The notes under the pieces are model-generated. The model did not search any database. It worked only from the letters and a program-made list of their open reading frames with translations, and was not told the origin of the DNA. Source: JABCPE02 sp963517805 (GTDB lineage Bacteria > Bacteroidota > Bacteroidia > Flavobacteriales > Weeksellaceae). Taken from it: 6,234 nucleotides of DNA. The stretch spans positions 1 to 6,234 of the forward strand of contig CAUQHD010000094.1 in the NCBI GenBank assembly GCA_963517805.1, written 5' to 3'. Below are positions 1 through 6,012 of this stretch, piece by piece. Made by a program: the position numbers and the translations under genes. Each line of letters opens with the position of its first letter. The stretch's first letter is position 1.

Positions 1-322
1 CTTTAATTTCTTGAAGCGCAGGTGTTTTTGTAGTAAATTCTGTTTTGAAAGGAAATGCTTTTTCTACTAAGGCTGCAGCCATATTTTCATTGGTTTTGTT
101 AATCAAATTGTACAAAATTCTCTTGTCTGTCGTATAGGCAGCCGTTTTTGCCAATTCTTTTGGGAAATGCTCATTATAAAAACGATGAACACCCAAAAGA
201 TAAATCGCCCTTAAACTCTGTGCATAAGGGAATTTCTCTATTTCTGTTTTCAATAGTTTCAAATCATCTATATGGATGATTTCAGGATTTTTGATAATAT
301 CTAAAACTCTTGTATTCATCAT
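1..322 (-). CDS. Conserved Bacteroidota protein of unknown function, 3' part cut off by window edge
   Basis: The first 107 residues are visible; the C-terminal part lies beyond the left edge. I do not know its function. The segment around residues 31-44 (FPYAQSLRAIYLLG), followed by an alanine-rich helix and a DKRILYNLI segment at about 66-74, matches a pattern I recall from the N-terminus of a widespread Bacteroidota hypothetical protein, often encoded near secG. No signal peptide or membrane segment is visible, so a soluble, mainly helical protein is expected. The start ATG (322-320) shares one base with the lptE stop codon (TAATG), and a second in-frame ATG follows at once, so either could be used. 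The overlap implies co-translation with lptE. A link to envelope biogenesis is suggested only by its neighbours. Confidence 0.8.
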   Translation of the reverse strand, partial: MMNTRVLDIIKNPEIIHIDDLKLLKTEIEKFPYAQSLRAIYLLGVHRFYNEHFPKELAKTAAYTTDKRILYNLINKTNENMAAALVEKAFPFKTEFTTKTPALQEIK

Positions 323-852
323 TACCAATTTGCTACAATTTCATTAAAAATCTGGTTAATAATTCTTTCATTCACTATTCGTACTTGGCTGCTTTCTATG
401 GCATTGATATCCAAATCACTACTAAATGTAGCCTCTCCAGAAAAAGTTTTATTAAAGTTTTTCTCAGGCTCTATTTTGTTTTCATAATTTACATGTACAG
501 TAATCGTAAGTTTGTTTTGTGCAGCCTCCGTTGTCCCTATCGTAGTAGAAGAAATAGATGTCGGCGTGATGCTGTAATCCGAGATATAGCCTTCTATCAG
601 GATATCAGGGTTTTCAGAAGTCCCTTTGAGGGAGGTTCTCTGCAAAAACATATTTTGTAATGCCATCGTGAAATCTTGGCTTAGATCAGAATTGACCAAA
701 GCGGCATTGTTCGGAAAATTTTTGATTAAAATCGTTTTCGTCTCAGGACTGAGCGAAGAGCCTGTGAAGCTGTAGCACGAGGAAAGGATTATTCCCATGG
801 CAGCTGTCATCAGGACGATTTTTAGTTTTATTTTAGTTAAAAAATTTCCCAT
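322..852 (-). CDS. lptE: LptE-family LPS-assembly outer-membrane lipoprotein
   Basis: This 176-residue protein is the probable LptE partner of LptD, the outer-membrane complex that inserts lipopolysaccharide into the outer leaflet. The N-terminus is a lipoprotein signal: basic residues at 7-11, a hydrophobic core at about 12-23, and a lipobox L-S-S-C with the lipidated cysteine at C26. Directly after it come YSFTGSSLSPETKTI and then a NFPNNAALVN segment (45-54) and LSQDFTMAL (57-65). This succession is typical of Bacteroidota LptE, and the length fits the family. The start ATG (852-850) overlaps the TGA stop of the upstream sigma-54 activator by one base (TGATG), and its own TAA overlaps the next start, so it sits inside a translationally coupled group. 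Family membership is well supported; the interaction with LptD is inferred from the family. Confidence 0.9.
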   Translation of the reverse strand: MGNFLTKIKLKIVLMTAAMGIILSSCYSFTGSSLSPETKTILIKNFPNNAALVNSDLSQDFTMALQNMFLQRTSLKGTSENPDILIEGYISDYSITPTSISSTTIGTTEAAQNKLTITVHVNYENKIEPEKNFNKTFSGEATFSSDLDINAIESSQVRIVNERIINQIFNEIVANW

Positions 853-2132
853 CAGTCTTCCAAATTATATTGTTTTATCTTTCTATAAAGCGTTCTTTGC
901 GAAATACCGAGTTCATCCGCCGCCTTGTTTCTTCTTCCATTGTGTTTTTCCAAAGCTTTTATGATGAGGTCTCGCTCATTATTCTGCAAAGATAAAGATT
1001 CTGGCTGAGCTTCTTCTAATTCTATATCCTCTATATTGTTATAATTTTCCATATCAGACCTTGTGATGATGGTCGGATTTTGTATTTCTGCCGGCGGCGT
1101 TTCGAAATAAAGGAGCGAACTAGGGTTTGCTGATGATACATCTGGCGTGTAAATTCTATTAATTAGATTCTGTTCGTGCATAGAGAATTCTCCTGTTCCT
1201 CGGTTTTTGATAAGCTCCGAAGTCAAAGATTTCAAATCATTGATATCATTTCTCATATCGAAGAGAATTTTATACATGATTTCTCTTTCCGAACTGAAAT
1301 CAGAATTATTATTCGTTTTAGAATGATTAGAAACCGCAAGAAGTCTGTTGTCTGCAGGGATATATTCTGCAAGTCTTTCCGCGTTGATGGTTCTGCTCTG
1401 TTCCACCACAGTCATCTGCTCCACCAAATTTCTCAGCTGGCGGACATTCCCAGGGAATGAATAGCCTTCCAAATACCGCACTGCATCTTCTGTGAGGATT
1501 AGTTCGGGCATTCTGTATTTTTCGGCAAAGTCTATGGCAAATTTTCTAAATAATAAATGAATATCGCCTTTTCTCTCGCGGAGTGGCGGCATATCCACCT
1601 GAACGGTGTTTAGTCTGTAATACAAATCCTCACGGAATTTTCCTTCCTGAATGGCATTCATCATATTTACATTCGTTGCCGCTACTATTCTTACATTGGT
1701 TTTTTGGATTTGCGAGGAACCAACTTTCATAAATTCTCCACTTTCCAAAACACGGAGCAAACGAACCTGCGTCTGCAAAGGAAGTTCTCCTACCTCATCC
1801 AAAAAAATAGTACCGCCGTCTGCCACCTCGAAATAGCCTTTCCTCGTGCTGGTTGCTCCCGTAAAAGCACCCTTCTCATGCCCGAAAAGCTCCGAGTCTA
1901 TCGTTCCCTCTGGGATAGCACCACAGTTTACCACGATGTAGGGCTGGTGTTTGCGCTTGGATTCGGAGTGGATGATTTTTGGGATAAATTCCTTCCCTGT
2001 ACCACTTTCTCCGATGACCAAAACCGAAATATCCGTAGGAGCCACCTGTATCGCTTTTTCCAGCGCCCTGTTTAGTGCGGGATAATTTCCGATAATACCG
2101 AAGCGGTTTTTTATGTTTTGTAAGTCAGACAT
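852..2132 (-). CDS. Sigma-54-dependent transcriptional activator without a sensory domain (AAA+ plus Fis-type HTH)
   Basis: This 426-residue bacterial enhancer-binding protein would use ATP hydrolysis to remodel the sigma-54 RNA polymerase closed complex. The AAA+ domain begins almost at the N-terminus. It has Walker A GESGTGKE (41-48), ELFGHEKGAFTGA (81-93) with the sigma-54-contacting GAFTGA loop intact, Walker B GGTIFLDE (106-113), the FREDLYYRLN segment with putative arginine fingers R167 and R173, and the sensor II region FPGNVRQLRNLVE (226-238). A linker of about 120 residues with a probable helix (SEREIMYKILFDM) leads to a C-terminal Fis-type helix-turn-helix at about 385-426 (NKAADELGISQRTLYRKI). 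No receiver, GAF or PAS domain fits before the AAA+ part, so control must come from elsewhere, as in PspF. The gene lies 47 bp after the DUF6261-like gene and overlaps lptE by one base. Its targets are unknown. Confidence 0.93.
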   Translation of the reverse strand: MSDLQNIKNRFGIIGNYPALNRALEKAIQVAPTDISVLVIGESGTGKEFIPKIIHSESKRKHQPYIVVNCGAIPEGTIDSELFGHEKGAFTGATSTRKGYFEVADGGTIFLDEVGELPLQTQVRLLRVLESGEFMKVGSSQIQKTNVRIVAATNVNMMNAIQEGKFREDLYYRLNTVQVDMPPLRERKGDIHLLFRKFAIDFAEKYRMPELILTEDAVRYLEGYSFPGNVRQLRNLVEQMTVVEQSRTINAERLAEYIPADNRLLAVSNHSKTNNNSDFSSEREIMYKILFDMRNDINDLKSLTSELIKNRGTGEFSMHEQNLINRIYTPDVSSANPSSLLYFETPPAEIQNPTIITRSDMENYNNIEDIELEEAQPESLSLQNNERDLIIKALEKHNGRRNKAADELGISQRTLYRKIKQYNLED

Positions 2133-2179
2133 TTTTTATTTCTTTAGCTGGGGAAAATCTGTTTCTTATTATTTTCCTG

Positions 2180-2875
2180 TTATTCTTTTGTTTTTTTCTT
2201 TACGAGGACGCGTTTTACTTCTTCGTTTATCACATTCATCAGGTTTTTGTATTTTTCTTTTCCATAGATTACAGCAAGCCCGTTGATTGCCGTAGCCAAT
2301 TTGGTGAATGCCTCCTGCATTTTTTCGCGTTCTTCTTTAGTTTTTCCTGCCTCTACAGTGGCTTTCTCCTCGGTACGGTCTGTGTGGAGTTTTTCCAGCT
2401 CCGTGTTGGCCGTTTCCAGATGCATCAGCCATTTTTCTGCGCCTATGGCGTTTACGGCTTGGTGCACTTCTGGTTTTTTCACCGCCTCCAGCAGGTTTTT
2501 TATAGTGGCAGTTTCCTCTCTCAGCGAGAGCCTTTGCGGACTTTTACCATATTTTTCTACTACAAGCACCAGTTTTTGGGCAGCCTCTGCAATGGGCTCG
2601 TCCGGAAAATAAGAAAACAACTTACAATGCCCGATGAACCCCATGAGCATAGAGTCCCGTTTCTCGTCCAAGTTTTTTATTTTCTTGGTATTTTCGCTTT
2701 TGCGGAGTGGTTTCAGCACCTCTTCAAAAGTGGTGAGCTGCGTGTTGAACTCCGCTGCAAGCTGCGTTAAATTCAAATCCGAAAGGTTTTCTTTACTCAA
2801 AAAAGTCTTCACATTGGCCATTACCTGCGAAAATTCCATCAGACGGGCTCCTCTTAAACTTGTTTTTGTAATCAT
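2180..2875 (-). CDS. DUF6261-like helical protein of unknown function
   Basis: This 231-residue protein resembles, from memory, the Bacteroidota family DUF6261; no function is known to me. Supporting segments are KRDSMLMGF (72-80), KLVLVVEKYG (101-110), ETATIKNLLEA (121-131), KWLMHLETANTELEKLHTDR (148-167) and a C-terminal INGLAVIYGKEKYKNLMNVIN (197-217). It is probably all-helical and cytoplasmic: there is no signal peptide or membrane span, residues 155-195 are highly charged and could form a coiled coil, and the tail is lysine-rich (KRVLVKKKTKE). The start at residue 1 is preferred over M13 because the family pattern appears to begin upstream of M13. No Shine-Dalgarno is visible; A-rich sequence precedes the ATG. 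Upstream lies a 344-bp gap with a five-unit 41-bp repeat array, and the sigma-54 activator follows 47 bp downstream with no obvious terminator between, so co-transcription is possible. Confidence 0.85.
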   Translation of the reverse strand: MITKTSLRGARLMEFSQVMANVKTFLSKENLSDLNLTQLAAEFNTQLTTFEEVLKPLRKSENTKKIKNLDEKRDSMLMGFIGHCKLFSYFPDEPIAEAAQKLVLVVEKYGKSPQRLSLREETATIKNLLEAVKKPEVHQAVNAIGAEKWLMHLETANTELEKLHTDRTEEKATVEAGKTKEEREKMQEAFTKLATAINGLAVIYGKEKYKNLMNVINEEVKRVLVKKKTKE

Positions 2876-3219
2876 ATTAATTTTTTTAGTGATTATTCTG
2901 TTTTCTAATTTTATTTTTTAGGGAAAATCCCAAACATCATTGTTTTATAAAATAATATTTTGCGAAAGTTCCAAACATCGTTGTTTGATAAAAAAATACT
3001 TTGGGAAAGCATCAAACATCGTTGTTTTATAAAATAATATTTTGGGAAAGTCTCAAACATCATTGTTTGATAAAAAAACACTTTGGGAAAGTCCCAAACA
3101 ATGTTGTTTGATATTTTTTCACTTTAAAACATTGATAAACAAGATAGTTACAAAATTTTTCAGTGAAAAAATATTTTCTTCCGCCATTGTCTGATGCAAA
3201 TTTAGGTTAAAAATTTTAT
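2876..3219. other. 344-bp intergenic gap between miaB and the DUF6261-like gene
   Basis: No credible coding region is present on either strand. The gap holds an AT-rich leader of 45 bp next to the DUF6261-like start (2876-2920), the five-unit tandem array (2921-3125), and 94 bp of AT-rich sequence after miaB (3126-3219). The last part contains a short dyad at 3156-3170 (TTTTTCA-G-TGAAAAA) but no GC-rich terminator. I searched the minus strand for a Bacteroidota-type promoter (TTTG, about 20 bp, TAnnTTTG) and found no convincing match, though each repeat carries a near-miss to the -7 element (GATGTTTG, or a variant of it). The promoter of the DUF6261-like gene must therefore lie within or beside the array, or the gene depends on read-through from miaB. 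Confidence 0.75.
2921..3125. repeat. Five tandem 41-bp imperfect repeats with internal inverted repeats
   Basis: Units start at 2921, 2962, 3003, 3044 and 3085, and each is exactly 41 bp. Each has a GGGAAAGtcy-like head (positions 1-10, the most variable part), a dyad AAACA-NNNN-TGTTT (12-25), then an AT-rich tail ending in TTT. Units 1 and 3 share the tail beginning TTTTATAAAATAATATTTT; units 2 and 4 share TTTGATAAAAAAAYACTTT. Unit 5 has its own tail and a changed loop. The dyad reaches 7-bp arms in unit 4 (TCAAACA/TGTTTGA). At the unit 4/5 junction, TTTGGGA (3082-3088) and TCCCAAA (3092-3098) form a second inverted repeat. GC content is about 22-30% in the units I counted (1 and 2). The array lies upstream of the DUF6261-like gene and could be in its 5' untranslated region, a set of operator sites, or a passive repeat. 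Confidence 0.95.
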
Positions 3220-4653
3220 CTAAATCACTCTTCCAATAAGTGTTCCCTGCGTGCTGTCGTAAGCGTATACAGAAACTGTATCACCTATTTTCTGGCCCTC
3301 TTGTTTGTCAAAAACGACTACTACATTTTGGGAATTTCGGCCTCTCCATTGGTTAGGGTCTTTTTTGGAAGTTCCCTCTATCAGTACCTCATGATTTTTG
3401 CCTACATATCCTTTCAGTCTCATAGTAGAAAGTTCGCCCTGCAAGGCAATCACCTCGGAGAGTCTGCGCTGTTTTACATCTGCAGGGACATCATCCTTCA
3501 TCTTCTTGTGCGCAGGCGTTCCTGGTCTTTCTGAATAGGCAAACATATAGCCGTAGTCATATTCCACCTCTCTCATTAAGGAAAGCGTATCTTGGTGGTC
3601 TTGCTCCGTTTCTCCACAGAAGCCAACTATCATATCCTGCGAAAAAGCAATATCTGGAACGATTTTTTTCGCTTCTTTTATTAAATCTAAATATTCTTGG
3701 CGGGTGTGCTGGCGGTTCATGGCTTTCAGCATGTTATCGCTACCGCTTTGTACGGGCAGATGCACATATTTACAAATGTTGTCATATTTTGCCATCATAC
3801 GGAAGACATCCAGACTCATATCCTGTGGATTGGAAGTCGCAAAACGAATTCTCATCTCAGGAACAGCCTGCGCTACCATTTCCAGCAGCTGTGCGAAATT
3901 TAGGGCAGTTGCCTTTTGCATCTCAGAAGCTTTGTCAAAATCTTTTTTCGCGCCGCCGCCATACCAAAGGTAGGAATCCACATTCTGCCCAAGGAGTGTG
4001 ATTTCTTTATAACCATTTTCCCAAAGTTCTTTGCACTCGTTGATAATAGAATGAGGGTCTCGACTCCTTTCCCTTCCACGGGTGAAAGGAACGATGCAGA
4101 AAGTACACATATTGTCGCATCCACGGGTAATCGTCACGAAAGCAGTTACGCCATTTCCGCTCAGACGCACAGGACTGATGTCGGCATAAGTTTCTTCCTT
4201 GGAAAGTATTACATTGATGGCATCGCGCCCTTCGGCTGTCTCTTTTAGAAGGTTTGGCAGGTCTCGGTAGGCATCTGGCCCTACGACCAAATCCACCAAA
4301 TGTTCTTCCTCTAAAAGTTTGGTTTTCAATCGCTCCGCCATACATCCTAAAACACCTACAGTAAGGCTTGGCTTTTCTTTTTTGAGGGTTTTAAACTGCG
4401 AAAGTCGCATTCTTACGGTCTGCTCTGCTTTCTCTCGAATAGAGCAGGTATTGAGCAAAATAAGGTCTGCTTCCTCCAAAACCGTAGTAGTATTGTAACC
4501 ATTTTTTTGTAAAATGGAAGCTACAATTTCGGAGTCAGAAAAATTCATCTGACAGCCATAACTTTCCAAAAAGAGTTTTTTCGTATTTCCATCAAGGTCA
4601 GCGATTGCATAGGCTTCGCCTTGGCGTGTTTCATCTATGTACTTCTTCTCCAC
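3220..4653 (-). CDS. miaB: tRNA-2-methylthio-N6-dimethylallyladenosine synthase MiaB
   Basis: This 477-residue radical-SAM methylthiotransferase adds the 2-methylthio group to N6-isopentenyl-A37 in tRNAs that read codons starting with U. The N-terminal methylthiotransferase domain has the three cluster-binding cysteines C34 (ESYGCQMN), C70 (NTCSIRE) and C104 (LGCMAE). The radical-SAM core has the C-x3-C-x2-C motif at C179, C183 and C186 (RGCDNMCTFCIVPFTRGRE), and a TRAM RNA-binding domain occupies about 411-477. Between about 230 and 250 there is an extra loop rich in Gly and Lys (YGGGAKKDFDKASEMQ) that I associate with Bacteroidota MiaB. The motif set and the FTRGRE sequence favour MiaB over RimO or MtaB. 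The chosen ATG gives a normal N-terminus for the group. It lies 84 bp downstream of lysA with a candidate promoter between, so it is probably the start of its own transcript. All catalytic residues are intact. Confidence 0.96.
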   Translation of the reverse strand: MEKKYIDETRQGEAYAIADLDGNTKKLFLESYGCQMNFSDSEIVASILQKNGYNTTTVLEEADLILLNTCSIREKAEQTVRMRLSQFKTLKKEKPSLTVGVLGCMAERLKTKLLEEEHLVDLVVGPDAYRDLPNLLKETAEGRDAINVILSKEETYADISPVRLSGNGVTAFVTITRGCDNMCTFCIVPFTRGRERSRDPHSIINECKELWENGYKEITLLGQNVDSYLWYGGGAKKDFDKASEMQKATALNFAQLLEMVAQAVPEMRIRFATSNPQDMSLDVFRMMAKYDNICKYVHLPVQSGSDNMLKAMNRQHTRQEYLDLIKEAKKIVPDIAFSQDMIVGFCGETEQDHQDTLSLMREVEYDYGYMFAYSERPGTPAHKKMKDDVPADVKQRRLSEVIALQGELSTMRLKGYVGKNHEVLIEGTSKKDPNQWRGRNSQNVVVVFDKQEGQKIGDTVSVYAYDSTQGTLIGRVI

Positions 4654-4695
4654 ATTCTAATTTTTTACGAAGATATAAAATTTCTGCCAAATTGA

Positions 4696-4727
4696 CAGAT
4701 TTAAGTTGGAAATTTTCTATTCCCAAA
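4696..4727 (-). promoter_or_regulatory. Candidate Bacteroidota-type promoter for miaB
   Basis: Read on the minus strand, TTTG (4727-4724) is followed after 20 bp by TAAATCTG (4703-4696), a 7/8 match to the TAnnTTTG -7 element of Bacteroidota housekeeping promoters. The -7 box ends about 42 bp before the miaB start, and both elements lie in the lysA-miaB gap. AT-rich sequence makes chance matches common, so this is only a candidate. Confidence 0.35.
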
Positions 4728-4737
4728 AATATTTCAC

Positions 4738-5937
4738 TTATAGAACTTCTATTTGATTTTTTAATAAATCTTCAAAAACTTCTCTTTTTCTGATGAGGTG
4801 CGCTTTGTCATTCAGCCAAAGAACCTCGGCAGGTTTTAGTCTGGAATTAAAGTTAGAGCTCATCTCAAAACCATACGCACCTGCATTTCTGAAAACCAGA
4901 ATATCTCCCTCGCGGACTTCATTGAGTTTTCTATCCCAAGCGAAAGTGTCTGTCTCACAGATGTTTCCCACTACGGTGTAGATTCTCTCCGTTCCTGTAG
5001 GGTTAGACAGGTTTTCTATGATGTGGTAGGAATCATAGAACATAGGTCTGATGAGGTGGTTGAACCCAGAATTTACTCCCACGAAAACCGTAGCAGTCGT
5101 TTGTTTAATAACATTGGCATTTACCAAGAAATGTCCAGATTTTCCCACTAAATATTTCCCTGGCTCGAACCAAAGTTCCAGCTCTTTATCGTTTTCTTTA
5201 CAGAAGCTAAGGAAAGCATTTTCCACTTTTTTACCAAGTAAAGCGATGTCCGTTTCCATATCATCTGAATGGTAAGAAATTTTGAAACCGCTACCCATGT
5301 CAATGTATTTCAAATTAGGAAAATGCTCCACTAATTCAAACATGATTTCCATTCCTTGTAGGAATACATCTGGGTCTCGGATTTCGCTACCTGTGTGCAT
5401 ATGCAGCCCTTCAATATTCAGTTTTGTGGATTTTACCAATCTTTCTATATGACGAAGCTGATGAATAGAAATCCCAAACTTAGAGTCAATATGTCCTGTA
5501 GATATTTTGTGGTTTCCTCCTGCGTATATGTGAGGATTTATCCTGATAAAGATAGGGTAGGAATCGCTGTATTTATTTCCAAACTGCTCTAGAATGGAGA
5601 TGTTGTCAATGTTGATATGAACTCCCAGTTTCATGGCTTCTTCTATCTCTGTGAGGTCTACACAGTTCGGCGTGAATAAAATTTTCTCAGGAGAAAATCC
5701 TGCTTTTAGCCCAAGTTTGACTTCATTGATAGAGACACAGTCAAGGTTTGCGCCCAATTGATTTACATATTTTAATATGTTGATATTAGTTAATGCTTTA
5801 CAAGCATAGAAAAATTTTGTTTTTTCGGGAAAAGCTGAAGTCAAATTTTGGTATTGATTTTTGATTGATTCAGCATCATATACATATAAAGGTGTCCCGA
5901 ATTCACTAGCTATATTCAGTAAAATATCGTTATTCAT
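4738..5937 (-). CDS. lysA: Diaminopimelate decarboxylase
   Basis: This 399-residue PLP enzyme of fold type III converts meso-diaminopimelate to L-lysine in the cytoplasm. The N-terminal alanine-racemase-like barrel has the PLP-binding lysine K47 (FYACKALTN), HMHTGS at 179-184, a glycine-rich phosphate-binding segment DMGSGF (213-218) and FEPGKY (257-262). The C-terminal barrel carries GNICETDTFA (324-333), with the C327-E328 pair that reaches the other subunit's active site, and GAYGFEMSSNFN (353-364) with the catalytic tyrosine Y355. Two positions differ from many LysA proteins: serine in the usual GGG motif, and lysine instead of arginine in EPGR. I believe both occur in flavobacterial versions, so they are not damage. 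Related ornithine or carboxynorspermidine decarboxylases are less likely given the GNICET motif. It starts 75 bp after rpmA, just past a strong terminator; no clear promoter is visible in front. Confidence 0.93.
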   Translation of the reverse strand: MNNDILLNIASEFGTPLYVYDAESIKNQYQNLTSAFPEKTKFFYACKALTNINILKYVNQLGANLDCVSINEVKLGLKAGFSPEKILFTPNCVDLTEIEEAMKLGVHINIDNISILEQFGNKYSDSYPIFIRINPHIYAGGNHKISTGHIDSKFGISIHQLRHIERLVKSTKLNIEGLHMHTGSEIRDPDVFLQGMEIMFELVEHFPNLKYIDMGSGFKISYHSDDMETDIALLGKKVENAFLSFCKENDKELELWFEPGKYLVGKSGHFLVNANVIKQTTATVFVGVNSGFNHLIRPMFYDSYHIIENLSNPTGTERIYTVVGNICETDTFAWDRKLNEVREGDILVFRNAGAYGFEMSSNFNSRLKPAEVLWLNDKAHLIRKREVFEDLLKNQIEVL

Positions 5938-5961
5938 AATAAAATCGATTTATATTCATAT

Positions 5962-5993
5962 AAAAAAGCCTCAGTAGAAAACTAAGGCTTTTT
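5962..5993 (-). terminator. Intrinsic terminator of rpmA
   Basis: On the minus strand, AGCCTTAGT and ACTGAGGCT form a 9-bp stem, extended by A-T pairs, with a 5-nt loop (5980-5976), and are followed by a run of six T (5967-5962). One stem position (5972 with 5984) is a U-G wobble in minus-strand RNA but a C-A mismatch in plus-strand RNA, which fits a terminator serving rpmA, whose stop codon is 20 bp upstream of the stem. Confidence 0.9.
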
Positions 5994-6012
5994 GGATTTT
6001 TATTAATGCTTC

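Noticed and set aside
2151..2160. GGGAAAATCT downstream of the DUF6261-like gene, resembling the head of repeat unit 1, as a possible flanking repeat of an inserted unit
   Set aside because: Nine matching bases with no conserved dyad after them; too short to count as a repeat copy.
2283..2921. Plus-strand open frames antisense to the DUF6261-like gene
   Set aside because: Ser/Phe-rich products are typical antisense shadows of a Lys/Glu-rich protein; no start signals or family resemblance.
2921..3125. CRISPR array
   Set aside because: The whole 41-bp unit is repeated, including the parts that would be spacers; there are no unique spacers of constant length and no cas gene in the window.
3127..3139. 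AAACATTGATAAA directly after unit 5 as a degenerate sixth unit
   Set aside because: It matches only if a 4-bp deletion is assumed, and the head and tail of a unit are not recognisable around it.
3156..3170. Possible miaB terminator (TTTTTCA-G-TGAAAAA dyad)
   Set aside because: The stem is almost all A-T with at most a 3-nt loop and only four T after it on the minus strand. In such AT-rich sequence this is expected by chance.
3900..4345. Open frames overlapping miaB in other frames on both strands
   Set aside because: They lie inside the intact miaB reading frame, have atypical composition (for example Arg/Cys-rich) and match no family I recognise.
4721..4739. TCCCAAAAATATTTCACTT near the miaB promoter as a decayed array unit
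   Set aside because: It resembles the ends of unit 5 only if the central dyad is deleted; low-complexity AT sequence explains it.
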